From the NCBI GenBank assembly GCA_041651295.1, contig JBAZJN010000029.1, positions 1 to 11,390 on the forward strand: a DNA stretch of 11,390 bases. The letters run 5' to 3'. The DNA comes from JBAZJN01 sp041651295. GTDB taxonomy: Bacteria; Patescibacteriota; UBA1384; XYA2-FULL-43-10; CAINNR01. The notes below the pieces were generated by a model. The model was not told where the DNA came from, did no database searches, and saw only the letters and a program-made list of their open reading frames with translations. Positions within the stretch are counted from its first letter, which is position 1; each line of letters starts with the position of its first letter. Shown piece after piece: positions 1 through 6,540 of this stretch. The position numbers were made by a program, and so were the translations under genes.

Positions 1-21
1 GTTAAAATGCGTGTAAGACAT
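1..21 (-). CDS. IS30-family transposase, N-terminal start only (partial)
   Basis: Only the first seven codons lie in the window, reading leftwards from an ATG at 21-19 as MSYTHFN. This matches the common opening of IS30-family transposases (MSYTHLT/F...), whose N-terminus carries a helix-turn-helix that binds the element ends; the catalytic DDE domain would lie outside the window. A strong Shine-Dalgarno on the minus strand (AAGGAGGA, plus-strand 28-35) sits six bases before the ATG, which supports a real gene start. Identification rests on seven residues plus a good ribosome binding site, so it is probable but not proven. Confidence 0.6.
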
Positions 22-130
22 TCTAAATCCTCCTTTTTTAATGGCTGGCTAATCACTACCATTTTACAAGGACAAGATTGGGATGTCTTTTTGAGTCTAT
101 TTGTAAAGCTTCGAACTGGAACTTAACGTT
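1..130 (-). mobile_element. End of an IS30-like insertion sequence (outer boundary not resolved)
   Basis: If the minus-strand gene at the left edge is an IS30-type transposase, the upstream non-coding end of the element, including its terminal inverted repeat, should fall in roughly the next 100 bases. The other end is outside the window, so neither the inverted repeat nor a target duplication can be recognised. The boundary at about 130 is an inference, placed before the plus-strand promoter at 137. No other gene is visible here. Confidence 0.4.
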
Positions 131-136
131 TAGCTA

Positions 137-165
137 TTGACAGCTTCAGTAAAAAGTGCTAAACT
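137..165 (+). promoter_or_regulatory. Sigma-70-type promoter
   Basis: A perfect -35 box TTGACA (137-142), a 17-base spacer and a -10 box TAAACT (160-165). Transcription would start near 172 and meet a terminator at 195-214 after about 40 bases. It is the only convincing promoter found upstream of the gene pair at 556-2570. Confidence 0.7.
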
Positions 166-194
166 GATTTTGTTCAAGGAAAGGGGAAAAAAAT

Positions 195-218
195 AAGGAG
201 TGGGAACCCTCCTTTTTT
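195..218 (+). terminator. Rho-independent terminator shortly after the promoter
   Basis: AAGGAG (195-200) pairs with CTCCTT (209-214) around an eight-base loop, and the stem runs into six T (213-218). It ends a transcript of only about 45 nt from the promoter at 137. It could be an attenuator for the gene pair beyond, or the end of a tiny RNA; the sequence does not decide between them. Confidence 0.6.
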
Positions 219-236
219 GTATAACTGGAGCGTATA

Positions 237-303
237 ATCAAGCAGTAGAAATTTGATAGTTTGCTTCGCAAACTGAAAAAATGATCAAATTACACTACTT
301 GAT
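237..303. repeat. Imperfect 67-nt palindrome with an inner hairpin
   Basis: The left arm at 237-257 and the right arm at 284-303 are near-complementary: both contain ATCAAG, AGT and AATTTGAT in matching order, with about three differences. Inside is a perfect hairpin, AGTTTGC (258-264) with GCAAACT (268-274) around a three-base loop. No T-run follows, so it is not an ordinary terminator. It may be a small palindromic repeat element or part of the leader RNA. A lone TATAAT at 233-238 has no good -35 box. Confidence 0.65.
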
Positions 304-314
304 AAACTGACTTG

Positions 315-478
315 TAGGCAGAAGTTTAGCTGGGATTTAGGGACCTATGGGCAGAAGGAATTATAACCAACGGCATTTCGGCCCCATAAACTATGTGGGC
401 CAGCCGCGAAGTTGCCTTCTGTTTCTCACCTTTTTCCTGGCTATACTTCTGCCTATTGCTGTCTTCGGACGGCGATAG
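315..478 (+). ncRNA. Candidate structured leader RNA upstream of the exported-protein genes
   Basis: An unusually self-complementary stretch without a credible gene. TAGGCAGAAGT (315-325) pairs perfectly with 445-455, and after one mismatch 327-335 pairs with 435-443, giving a long closing stem. Inside, CAGAAGG (352-358) pairs with CCTTCTG (415-421), CGGC (371-374) with GCCG (403-406), and a hairpin at 380-401 has GGCCC/GGGCC at its base. Next to it an 11-bp stem (453-463 with 468-478) is capped by a TTCG tetraloop; it shares three bases with the closing stem. I recognise no known riboswitch, RNase P, tmRNA or SRP motif. Paired signals are seen; function is inference. Confidence 0.45.
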
Positions 479-504
479 TGCACGTACCCCTGATTCTAGT
501 CCGA

Positions 505-548
505 TGCGGGCTTCAGGATACAACAAAATAGCCCGCAAGGGCGGAGGT
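505..548 (+). promoter_or_regulatory. Alternative hairpins beside the ribosome binding site
   Basis: TGCGGGCT (505-512) can pair with AGCCCGCA (530-537). Alternatively GCCC (531-534) can fold with GGGC (539-542) over a GCAA tetraloop. The two folds share bases and exclude each other. The Shine-Dalgarno GGAGGT (543-548) directly abuts the second hairpin, seven bases before the ATG at 556. This resembles a translational switch, but no ligand or protein is indicated. Confidence 0.4.
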
Positions 549-555
549 AACGCTG

Positions 556-1683
556 ATGAAACAGTTGCGCGTTGTTATGCTGTTGATCACCGCCTTCGCT
601 GTCCTGGTTGTATTCCAGGCTGCGACGGCACCGGTGCAGGCTGGCGGATTTGCTCTCGATAGCATCTTCGCCCAGGTCTACTCGGCAAAGGTGACGGTGG
701 TGGATGCGGGAGTAACCGCATACGCTACCTATCACAAGGACTTCGGGGACCAGGTCGTGACTGCTGTTGCACCGAACTCCGGCAATGTCACCATGCTGTG
801 GGACAAGTACGGCATCACGGCACCGACCCGGTGGCTGAGAATCGTCACCGTGGTCAAGGACGTCAAGGGCAATCAGGTTGTCGACCTGAAGCAGGCTTTC
901 GTTACCCCGGCCAATGAACGGTCGAACATGGGCATCGTCTGCAAGGTCGTCAATCCGTACGAGATCTGGATCGACGGCGAAAGCCTACCCGACTTCGTCC
1001 GGTTCACCCCGGTTGTGGTTCAGAATGCGTCCAAGAAGGAACGGACCATCATCTGGATCTTCCATGTGGTGAACCACTTCGAGCGGGAGAACACGACCGA
1101 CGTGTTCATCACCCGCCTCGACGTCTCTGATGAGCTGTCACTGGATCTGGTCGTCGACCAGCCTCAATTGGGTCTGACCCAGGGGATGCTGGAAGCCGAA
1201 GATCGGCCCGACACGCTCACCCGGTTCTTTCGGTCCTACCTCTATGGACGCTACCCGCTGCAACTGATCAAGACCATCGCACCGTACCAGATCAAAGCGG
1301 ACGGGCGTGCCCAGCGGGTGCAGGGAGACCTGGAAGCGGGCTTTCGCGACCAGATCGCCAAGCTGCAAGCAGCCTATGACGAGAAGCTCGGTGTCTACCA
1401 GGACAAGATTGATGAGCTGATCGCCAAGCTGAACGCGGCGCAGGAAGCCAGCAAGCCGAGGAACTGGACACTGAGGGCTGGTGCCTCGCCGACGGGCTCG
1501 TGGGCGGTCTGGGTTTCGCAGAACGGCCGATCGGTTGGTCCGCTCTGCGTCAAGGACGAGAAGATCGTTGTCAACGGCGACCCCGGCACCTACTTCGTGG
1601 AAGTGGTACCATGGGGTCAGAAGTTCGAGAGCTGGCACCGCTACGACGTCACGTCGCGCGGGCAGCAACTGGAGGTGAACTGA
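556..1683 (+). CDS. Exported protein of unknown function, G+C-rich
   Basis: A 375-residue protein I cannot assign to a family. It begins with a signal peptide: Lys/Arg near the start, a hydrophobic stretch at about 7-22, and a likely cleavage after the Ala of 'PVQA' near 29, so it should be exported. Residues about 40-250 look like a mixed, mostly beta-rich globular region. About 255-300 is rich in Lys, Glu, Gln and Ala and probably a coiled coil. The final 75 residues look like a small beta domain with many aromatic residues. The start is well set by GGAGGT seven bases upstream. The stop overlaps the next start by one base (TGATG), so the two genes are probably co-translated. Third codon positions are mostly G or C, unlike the housekeeping genes downstream, which suggests acquisition. 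There are only two Cys (129, 331). The name 'unknown' is deliberate. Confidence 0.85.
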   Translation: MKQLRVVMLLITAFAVLVVFQAATAPVQAGGFALDSIFAQVYSAKVTVVDAGVTAYATYHKDFGDQVVTAVAPNSGNVTMLWDKYGITAPTRWLRIVTVVKDVKGNQVVDLKQAFVTPANERSNMGIVCKVVNPYEIWIDGESLPDFVRFTPVVVQNASKKERTIIWIFHVVNHFERENTTDVFITRLDVSDELSLDLVVDQPQLGLTQGMLEAEDRPDTLTRFFRSYLYGRYPLQLIKTIAPYQIKADGRAQRVQGDLEAGFRDQIAKLQAAYDEKLGVYQDKIDELIAKLNAAQEASKPRNWTLRAGASPTGSWAVWVSQNGRSVGPLCVKDEKIVVNGDPGTYFVEVVPWGQKFESWHRYDVTSRGQQLEVN

Positions 1684-2570
1684 TGCACCGACGCATCCTG
1701 GTAGTACTGCTGGCCCTGGCCTGCTCGGTCGCTATGGCACAGAACGTGCCGGTGACTGAGCGACGGGTCAGCGAGCCGTTTCGCATCAACTGGGACGCGG
1801 CCTACAAGCTGGCGTCCCACATCTTCGCCGCCAAGTGGATCAAGACCTGCAAGCCCGTATGGTGCAGCTCGTACCCCTCTCCGGCGCGGATCACGACCTG
1901 CTACGGCAAGCCGATCGCCGGCGACAGTTTGACCCCCGTGGACGACAAGCTCTGTCAGCGACCCTGCTGGGTCTTCTGGAAAGAGCGGGGTCTGACAGGC
2001 GTGGCTGTCGAACAAGGCGAGGGTGGCAACACCATCGTTTCGACCTTCACGGTCTTGCGCCAGCCTGAGACGGTTGTACGTGAGCGCGAAGTGGTTCGCG
2101 AAACCCTTCGGACTCACACCGAGTACATCCAGAACCCGGGCACTGTCACGACCGTGTTCCTGAGCACCGGTGGTTACCGGCCTCCGGCCGGGATCACCCA
2201 GGTCGGGACCACCAACCTGCACGTTCCCAATGGCCAGACTTTCTACGGGCCGGAGGAGAACCAGGTCTACGTCAGTTTCCGACGGCAACAGGATGTGGTC
2301 TGCAAACCGCAGCCTGAACCGCCGCCTGGAGATGACTGTGTTCCGGGTGGTTCTGGAGACGACCCGCCGCCCAACTCGGGCGAGGTCAATGTCCCGCCGC
2401 ACGACCCCTCGGGTCAGCCGCCTGGCGGAGACCCCCATCCGCCGGGTGTGGGGCCGCCGCCACCGGCTCCGCCCGATCATGGGATCATCACGGGTCCGGA
2501 CGTGCCTCCGCACGCCCCTCGGCCAGAGGGGGAACATCAGGCCGATCCGATCGTCGAGAACGGTGTCTAG
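1683..2570 (+). CDS. Exported Cys-containing protein with a Pro/Gly-rich tail, unknown function
   Basis: A 295-residue protein of unknown family. The ATG at 1683 overlaps the stop of the previous gene and has GGAGGT at 1671-1676, so this start is preferred over longer in-frame versions that would run back through the other gene. The N-terminus (MHRRILVVLLALACSVAMAQ) is a signal peptide with likely cleavage after AMA at 17-19. The mature protein has paired cysteines at 56/61, 73, 91/95, 207 and 219, as expected of disulphide bonding outside the cytoplasm. A charged heptad-like stretch (about 128-145, 'VVREREVVRE') may be helical. From about 207 to the end it is dominated by Pro, Gly and Asp, a disordered tail of the kind seen in envelope-spanning or cell-wall proteins. 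Composition is strongly G+C-rich, like its partner. The two probably act together in or on the envelope; this is inference. Confidence 0.8.
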   Translation: MHRRILVVLLALACSVAMAQNVPVTERRVSEPFRINWDAAYKLASHIFAAKWIKTCKPVWCSSYPSPARITTCYGKPIAGDSLTPVDDKLCQRPCWVFWKERGLTGVAVEQGEGGNTIVSTFTVLRQPETVVREREVVRETLRTHTEYIQNPGTVTTVFLSTGGYRPPAGITQVGTTNLHVPNGQTFYGPEENQVYVSFRRQQDVVCKPQPEPPPGDDCVPGGSGDDPPPNSGEVNVPPHDPSGQPPGGDPHPPGVGPPPPAPPDHGIITGPDVPPHAPRPEGEHQADPIVENGV

Positions 2571-2583
2571 CCCCGAGCGGGGC
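2570..2583 (+). terminator. Small GC hairpin at the stop codon (weak terminator candidate)
   Basis: GCCCC (2570-2574) and GGGGC (2579-2583) close a four-base GAGC loop. The stem starts on the last base of the stop codon. No T-run follows, so intrinsic termination here is doubtful. Confidence 0.4.
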
Positions 2584-2597
2584 AGACACGAGTACCG

Positions 2598-2631
2598 CCT
2601 GGAACATTAGCGCTTGCGCTAGTGTTCCAGG
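2598..2631. repeat. Near-perfect 34-nt palindrome
   Basis: The arms CCTGGAACATTAGCGC (2598-2613) and 2616-2631 are complementary over 16 bases with a single G.T pair and a two-base loop. It is too tight for an ordinary protein operator and has no T-run. It could be a 3' stabilising hairpin of the upstream mRNA or a palindromic repeat element. Confidence 0.7.
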
Positions 2632-2710
2632 ATTTATCCAAATCTACAAATCTTGCAGATTTGGAATAAATTAGCTTGACCCCAGTAGTACAGCAAAGCT
2701 GACTACGGGG
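2632..2710. repeat. Two further consecutive hairpins
   Basis: First, 2632-2645 pairs with 2657-2671 with one bulged A; the inner part is CCAAATCT/AGATTTGG, and a second AAATCT copy at 2648-2653 allows a tighter alternative fold. Second, CCCC (2680-2683), GTAGT (2685-2689) and CAGC (2691-2694) pair with GCTG, ACTAC and GGGG (2698-2710), leaving two bulged A and a three-A loop. With the neighbours on either side this makes five stem-loops in about 180 bases between the two gene pairs, with no coding sequence. Confidence 0.6.
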
Positions 2711-2720
2711 CAGGCAAAAA

Positions 2721-2765
2721 TTTGGAATGTCGACTATTGACATTCCAAAAACAAAATGGTATATA
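2721..2765 (+). promoter_or_regulatory. Promoter with an inverted repeat over the -35 box
   Basis: TTGACA (2737-2742), a 17-base spacer and TATATA (2760-2765) form a good promoter for the surface-protein genes. TTTGGAATGTC (2721-2731) and GACATTCCAAA (2739-2749) are exact inverted repeats with a seven-base gap, and the right arm covers most of the -35 box. This is the geometry of a repressor operator. It could also form an 11-bp hairpin at the end of upstream transcripts. Confidence 0.7.
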
Positions 2766-2836
2766 TGATAGGCAAGTCAAAGGTTTAAAGTCAAAAGTCA
2801 AAATACAAATTAATTTTGCTGGGGAAAGGAAAACAA

Positions 2837-4321
2837 ATGAGAATAGGGGCAATCATTTCAAAAGCGGGGGAAAGGGCTAAAGCGTTTTTTGCTAGTAAGA
2901 AAAAAGTTATGGCAGGGGCCGCAATCGCCGCTACTTTGGTAGCCGGAGTTTTTGGTTTGCAAGCGAATGACTCAGCAAAATCAGCTGGAACACCACGTTT
3001 CAACTTTTTGCAGGGTGACAAGGAGATGCTTCGAGTCGCAAAGACTACCGATTCAACCTGGGGTGATCCTGTCACTGCCAGTGTCGGCGATAGAGTTGCT
3101 TTCATTTTTTACTACCACAACGGTAAGGTAGACACTACTGCTCATAACACTACTTTGAGAGTAGATTTGCCTGCCCAACAGGGTACACAGCTGAAAGCTA
3201 CAAGCTACCTTTGGTCCTCAGAAACAGCATATATCACCGATACCGTTGTTGACGGCCAAATTGTTGGCCAGTCTGGCGCAACAATCAATACGACCGGTCC
3301 GGCCAGAATTGAATATGTTCCCGGGACTTCAAGATGGTTCCCGAACGGTTCACAAACCGGTCAGGATCTTCCTGACGGCATCGTTTCGGCTTCCGGTATC
3401 AACATCGGCGACATTCAAGGTTGTTGGCAGTACTCCGGTTATGTAACATTTCTTGCTGATATTAAAGGTCAGACAAACTTGGTTATGGACAAAAAAGTCG
3501 CTCATCCTGGTGAAACAACCTGGCATGACGAAATCAATGCCAACCCGGGCGATAGCGTTGTCTACGATTTAGGTGTTAGGAACGACGGCAATATTACTGC
3601 ACAGCAGGTTACGGTTAAAGATATTCTGCCCACTTATATGACCTATGAGACCGGTACCACATATCTTTATACTGCCGCTCATCCAGAGGGAGTAAAACTA
3701 CCTGATACACTTTATACCACAGGTGTCTCATTGCCTGATGTGATCCCCGGACAGTCAAATTCCGTATATATTACTTATAGAGCCAGAGTAAATGCTAATA
3801 TTCCTGCCGGTTCTTGGTCTTTGAATAACGTTGCCAAAGTTTTTCAGGCTGGCGTTGAAAAAGATATGGACCAAGCCAAAGTCAACGTAACAGCTGACCG
3901 CGGATTGGTTATTGATAAGAAAGTTTCTAACGGTACAAGCTGGGTTGAGCAAAGCACAGCTCGTATTGGCGACACTATTACATACCGTATTGTCGTTCGA
4001 AATACCGGAAATATTGCGGTTAACAGCGTGGTCGTTCGCGACATTGTTCCTATGTACGTCAGCTATGTTGCCGGATCAACTACCGTTGATGGCGTTGCAG
4101 TTGGCGATCAGATTGTAACTACTGCCGGTCTTTCACTTGGCAATATTCCTGCCGGTGGTTCGAAAACAATTACTCTACGAGGTCGAGTTTATGGTTGTCC
4201 TCCGATTGGTGGTTACACATTGACCAACACAGCATATACCTGGGCAATCGGAATCACTCAAATCTCAGACACTGCGGTTACAATCGTTAATGTTTCCGCT
4301 CCGACTGATCCAACTAGATAA
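2837..4321 (+). CDS. Secreted DUF11-repeat surface protein
   Basis: A 494-residue protein. The ATG at 2837 is chosen because a purine-rich AAGGAAAA lies just upstream; an in-frame TTG at 2816 lacks such a site. A basic N-terminus is followed by a hydrophobic segment at about 25-42 (signal peptide or anchor). Residues 54-210 form a module beginning PRFNFLQGD and ending near GCWQYSGYVTF, shared with the next gene. Two DUF11-type beta-sandwich repeats follow at about 214-352 and 356-488, each with the pattern 'DKKV...GD...Y...VRN.GN...V.V.DI.P'. Such repeats are common in large extracellular proteins. It lacks a sortase motif and a C-terminal membrane helix, so it may be released, anchored by its N-terminus, or assembled onto another surface protein. 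It is the first gene behind the promoter at 2737, and the paralogue starts 27 bases after its stop. Confidence 0.85.
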   Translation: MRIGAIISKAGERAKAFFASKKKVMAGAAIAATLVAGVFGLQANDSAKSAGTPRFNFLQGDKEMLRVAKTTDSTWGDPVTASVGDRVAFIFYYHNGKVDTTAHNTTLRVDLPAQQGTQLKATSYLWSSETAYITDTVVDGQIVGQSGATINTTGPARIEYVPGTSRWFPNGSQTGQDLPDGIVSASGINIGDIQGCWQYSGYVTFLADIKGQTNLVMDKKVAHPGETTWHDEINANPGDSVVYDLGVRNDGNITAQQVTVKDILPTYMTYETGTTYLYTAAHPEGVKLPDTLYTTGVSLPDVIPGQSNSVYITYRARVNANIPAGSWSLNNVAKVFQAGVEKDMDQAKVNVTADRGLVIDKKVSNGTSWVEQSTARIGDTITYRIVVRNTGNIAVNSVVVRDIVPMYVSYVAGSTTVDGVAVGDQIVTTAGLSLGNIPAGGSKTITLRGRVYGCPPIGGYTLTNTAYTWAIGITQISDTAVTIVNVSAPTDPTR

Positions 4322-4348
4322 ATAGATTAATATTTAACGGGGACTAAG

Positions 4349-6385
4349 ATGAATAAGATTAAAAGTTTTTTCAAGAAAATCCAGCCTAAAACTAAGTATA
4401 TACTTGGTATTTTAGGCATCGCGGCAATTGTCTCACAAGGCGCCTTTGCCTTCACTAAGCTTTCTGCCACCGAGCCAAGATTCAACTTTTTGGCTGGGGA
4501 CCGCGAACTTTTCCGCGGAGCGAATGTTACTGAAAACGAAACTGTCTGGAAAGACCCGGTTTCTGGTACCCCGGGAGATGAATTTCAGGGGATCATCTAC
4601 TATCACAACGGCATGGTAAATACCACAGCCGAAAATACCAGAATCAAGGTTACTATTCCGGCACAGACTGCGAATAAGACTGCAACACTTACAGCAAGGA
4701 TTTCAGCTGATAATGCTGCAGCTGTCACAGATACCATTGTTGATGGTCAAGTTGTCGGTTTATCTGGTTTGACGGTTAATCTTACCGAAGATGCCGAACT
4801 TGATTTTGTTCCTGGTTCTGTACGCTGGTATCCAAACCAGTTGGAAAACCCAAATGCACCTGTTGTTCTTCCTGGTGGCCAAACTGGTAACGAACTTGTT
4901 ACCGGCAACGGTGTAAACATCGGTGGAATCAATGGTTGTTGGGAATTTGCCGGCTATTTAGTCTTCAATTTCCGAACCAGAACAATTGAGCAGCCTGCGC
5001 TAAACATCGAAAAGACTGTCCGAAACGTTTCTGATAATCAGACCGCGTTTGTTGAACAGGCCGATGCCAATTCAAATGACAGAGTCGAGTTCAAAGTTGT
5101 TGTTGAAAATAGTGGGAATAGCCAGCTTTCGGCGGTTACCGTCAAGGATGTTTTGCCAGCCGAGCTGACATATGTTCCTAACACATTGAAAATTGATGGT
5201 ACCCCAACTGATGTCGGGCAGTTCTTCGGAACCGGCTTGAATACCGGATCATTGGCTGTTGGAGCATCAAAGACGATTACTTTCGAAGCCAAAGCTCCGG
5301 CAAATATCGCTGCGGCAAAAACTGTTGTTAATACTGCGACTGTAACTTCAGGTTCACTTTCAGACAACGACACAGCTTCAGTTCGTCTGTGTCCGGAATT
5401 AGCACCGAATATTGTTCTTCACAAAGATGCTAAAAACCTAACAACTGGAGCATCTGCGGTTTTGGAAGGCAATACCAAGGTTGTCGAAGCCAGACCTGGC
5501 GATGTTATCGAATATACCTTAACCACTCAGAATACTGGTAACGCAACGTCGGAAAATTATGAGATCAAAGATGGTATCAATGATGTTTTGCAAGAAGCAA
5601 GCTTTGTTTCAGCAACAAACGGTGGTCATGTGGTCAATACCGGCCTTGCTGGTAATGATGCCAAACAGATCGTTTATCCGGCTGTTAACATCGTTGCCGA
5701 TCAAACAGTTGTTCGAAAGTTCACTGTTAAAGTTATGGATCCGCTTCCAAACAATCCTGCTAGCGGTTTTGACTTTGATCACAAATTGTACAACATCTAC
5801 GGCGATGCGGTCTTGGTTACAATCAATATTCCAACACCTCCGCCAACCGCTCCAATTCTTCACATTGCAAAGACTGTTAGAAACGTTAGTACAAACGAAG
5901 CAGCTTTCGTTGAGAGCAATACTGCAACTCCTGGTGATACCTTGGAGTACATGATTGCCTTCTCAAACACCGGTAATGCTGCCGCTGATCAAGTCCGATT
6001 CTCGGATCTTTTGCCGGCAAATGTTAGCTATATTACCGGTACCACAATCCTTTCGATGAATGGTGAAGCTGAGCATACTTTGGCCGATGGAATTATCGCT
6101 GAAGGTGTCATGCTTGATACAGTTCCGTTTGGAGAAAGCGGATATATTAAGTTTAGGGTTTTGACTTCAAAAGATATTGCTGATGGCGCATCACTCATTA
6201 ACACTGCTAACCTGACTGATAATGGTGTAACAATCTCTGATACGGCTGCAACCACTTTCTTGGCTCCGATTGTTAAGGCTTCCACTCCGCTGCCAAGAAC
6301 AGGTGCGAATCTTCTGGTCATCTCGGCTATTATCTCTGCTATCTTCGCAGCCGCCGGAATGGTAGTCATTAGCAAACTCAACTAA
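4349..6385 (+). CDS. LPRTG-anchored DUF11-repeat surface protein
   Basis: A 678-residue paralogue of the preceding protein. It has a clear signal peptide (Lys-rich start, hydrophobic 18-35, likely cleavage after AFA near 34). The shared N-terminal module runs from about 43 (PRFNFLAGD) to 208. Three DUF11-type repeats follow at about 217-346, 351-490 and 501-636; the first and third share the start 'KTVRNVS.N..AFVE'. The C-terminus is a sortase signal: LPRTG at 648-652, about 21 hydrophobic residues and a short tail with one Lys. It should be covalently linked to the envelope by a sortase encoded elsewhere. GGGG lies at 4339-4342, six bases before the ATG. It is probably co-transcribed with its neighbour and ends at the terminator at 6435. 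Substrate or partner is unknown; adhesion or an S-layer-like role is plausible. Confidence 0.88.
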   Translation: MNKIKSFFKKIQPKTKYILGILGIAAIVSQGAFAFTKLSATEPRFNFLAGDRELFRGANVTENETVWKDPVSGTPGDEFQGIIYYHNGMVNTTAENTRIKVTIPAQTANKTATLTARISADNAAAVTDTIVDGQVVGLSGLTVNLTEDAELDFVPGSVRWYPNQLENPNAPVVLPGGQTGNELVTGNGVNIGGINGCWEFAGYLVFNFRTRTIEQPALNIEKTVRNVSDNQTAFVEQADANSNDRVEFKVVVENSGNSQLSAVTVKDVLPAELTYVPNTLKIDGTPTDVGQFFGTGLNTGSLAVGASKTITFEAKAPANIAAAKTVVNTATVTSGSLSDNDTASVRLCPELAPNIVLHKDAKNLTTGASAVLEGNTKVVEARPGDVIEYTLTTQNTGNATSENYEIKDGINDVLQEASFVSATNGGHVVNTGLAGNDAKQIVYPAVNIVADQTVVRKFTVKVMDPLPNNPASGFDFDHKLYNIYGDAVLVTINIPTPPPTAPILHIAKTVRNVSTNEAAFVESNTATPGDTLEYMIAFSNTGNAAADQVRFSDLLPANVSYITGTTILSMNGEAEHTLADGIIAEGVMLDTVPFGESGYIKFRVLTSKDIADGASLINTANLTDNGVTISDTAATTFLAPIVKASTPLPRTGANLLVISAIISAIFAAAGMVVISKLN

Positions 6386-6434
6386 GGTACTTACAGGGAG
6401 CAATATTTTAACGGGGGATATTGCCTAGTATAAG
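6386..6434 (+). other. Duplicate of the leader that precedes the LPRTG gene
   Basis: AATATTTTAACGGGGGA (6402-6418) nearly repeats AATATTTAACGGGGA (4329-4343), the ribosome-binding region of the preceding gene. No start codon or gene follows it here. GCAATAT (6400-6406) and ATATTGC (6418-6424) can also form a weak hairpin. It may be a scar of a third tandem copy. Confidence 0.45.
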
Positions 6435-6468
6435 AAAAAAGCTCATCGAGAGATCGGTGAGCTTTTTT
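6435..6468. terminator. Strong bidirectional terminator
   Basis: Fifteen bases at 6435-6449 pair fully with 6454-6468 (one G.T pair) around a GAGA tetraloop. The stem begins with six A and ends with six T, so it can work in both directions. It closes the surface-protein operon and insulates the next unit. Confidence 0.85.
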
Positions 6469-6472
6469 CGTG

Positions 6473-6501
6473 TTGACAAAAACGTCATTTTTTGATATTG
6501 T
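6473..6501 (+). promoter_or_regulatory. Promoter of the orphan membrane-protein gene
   Basis: TTGACA (6473-6478), a 17-base spacer and TATTGT (6496-6501), five bases after the upstream terminator. The start site would be near 6508, about 33 bases before the ATG at 6541. A two-codon frame (ATG ACC TGA, 6531-6539) lies between the GAGAGG (6525-6530) and the gene start. Confidence 0.75.
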
Positions 6502-6540
6502 GTTTTAAGCGCAAACAGCCGATTGAGAGGATGACCTGAT

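Noticed and set aside
315..478. RNase P RNA, tmRNA, SRP RNA or a group II intron domain
   Set aside because: None of the conserved sequence motifs of these RNAs is present, and the long closing stem with side hairpins does not follow their layouts.
393..735. Small frames on both strands within and just after the structured leader
   Set aside because: They overlap the paired leader or the well-supported gene at 556, and none has a good ribosome binding site.
1641..2537. Long open frame of 298 codons on the minus strand opposite the second G+C-rich gene
   Set aside because: G+C-rich codon use makes long antisense frames common; its product is rich in Arg without a recognisable domain, while the plus-strand gene has a signal peptide and a strong ribosome binding site.
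2816..2836. Upstream TTG start for the first DUF11 gene
   Set aside because: The purine-rich site lies just before the ATG at 2837, and the extra residues do not improve the signal sequence.
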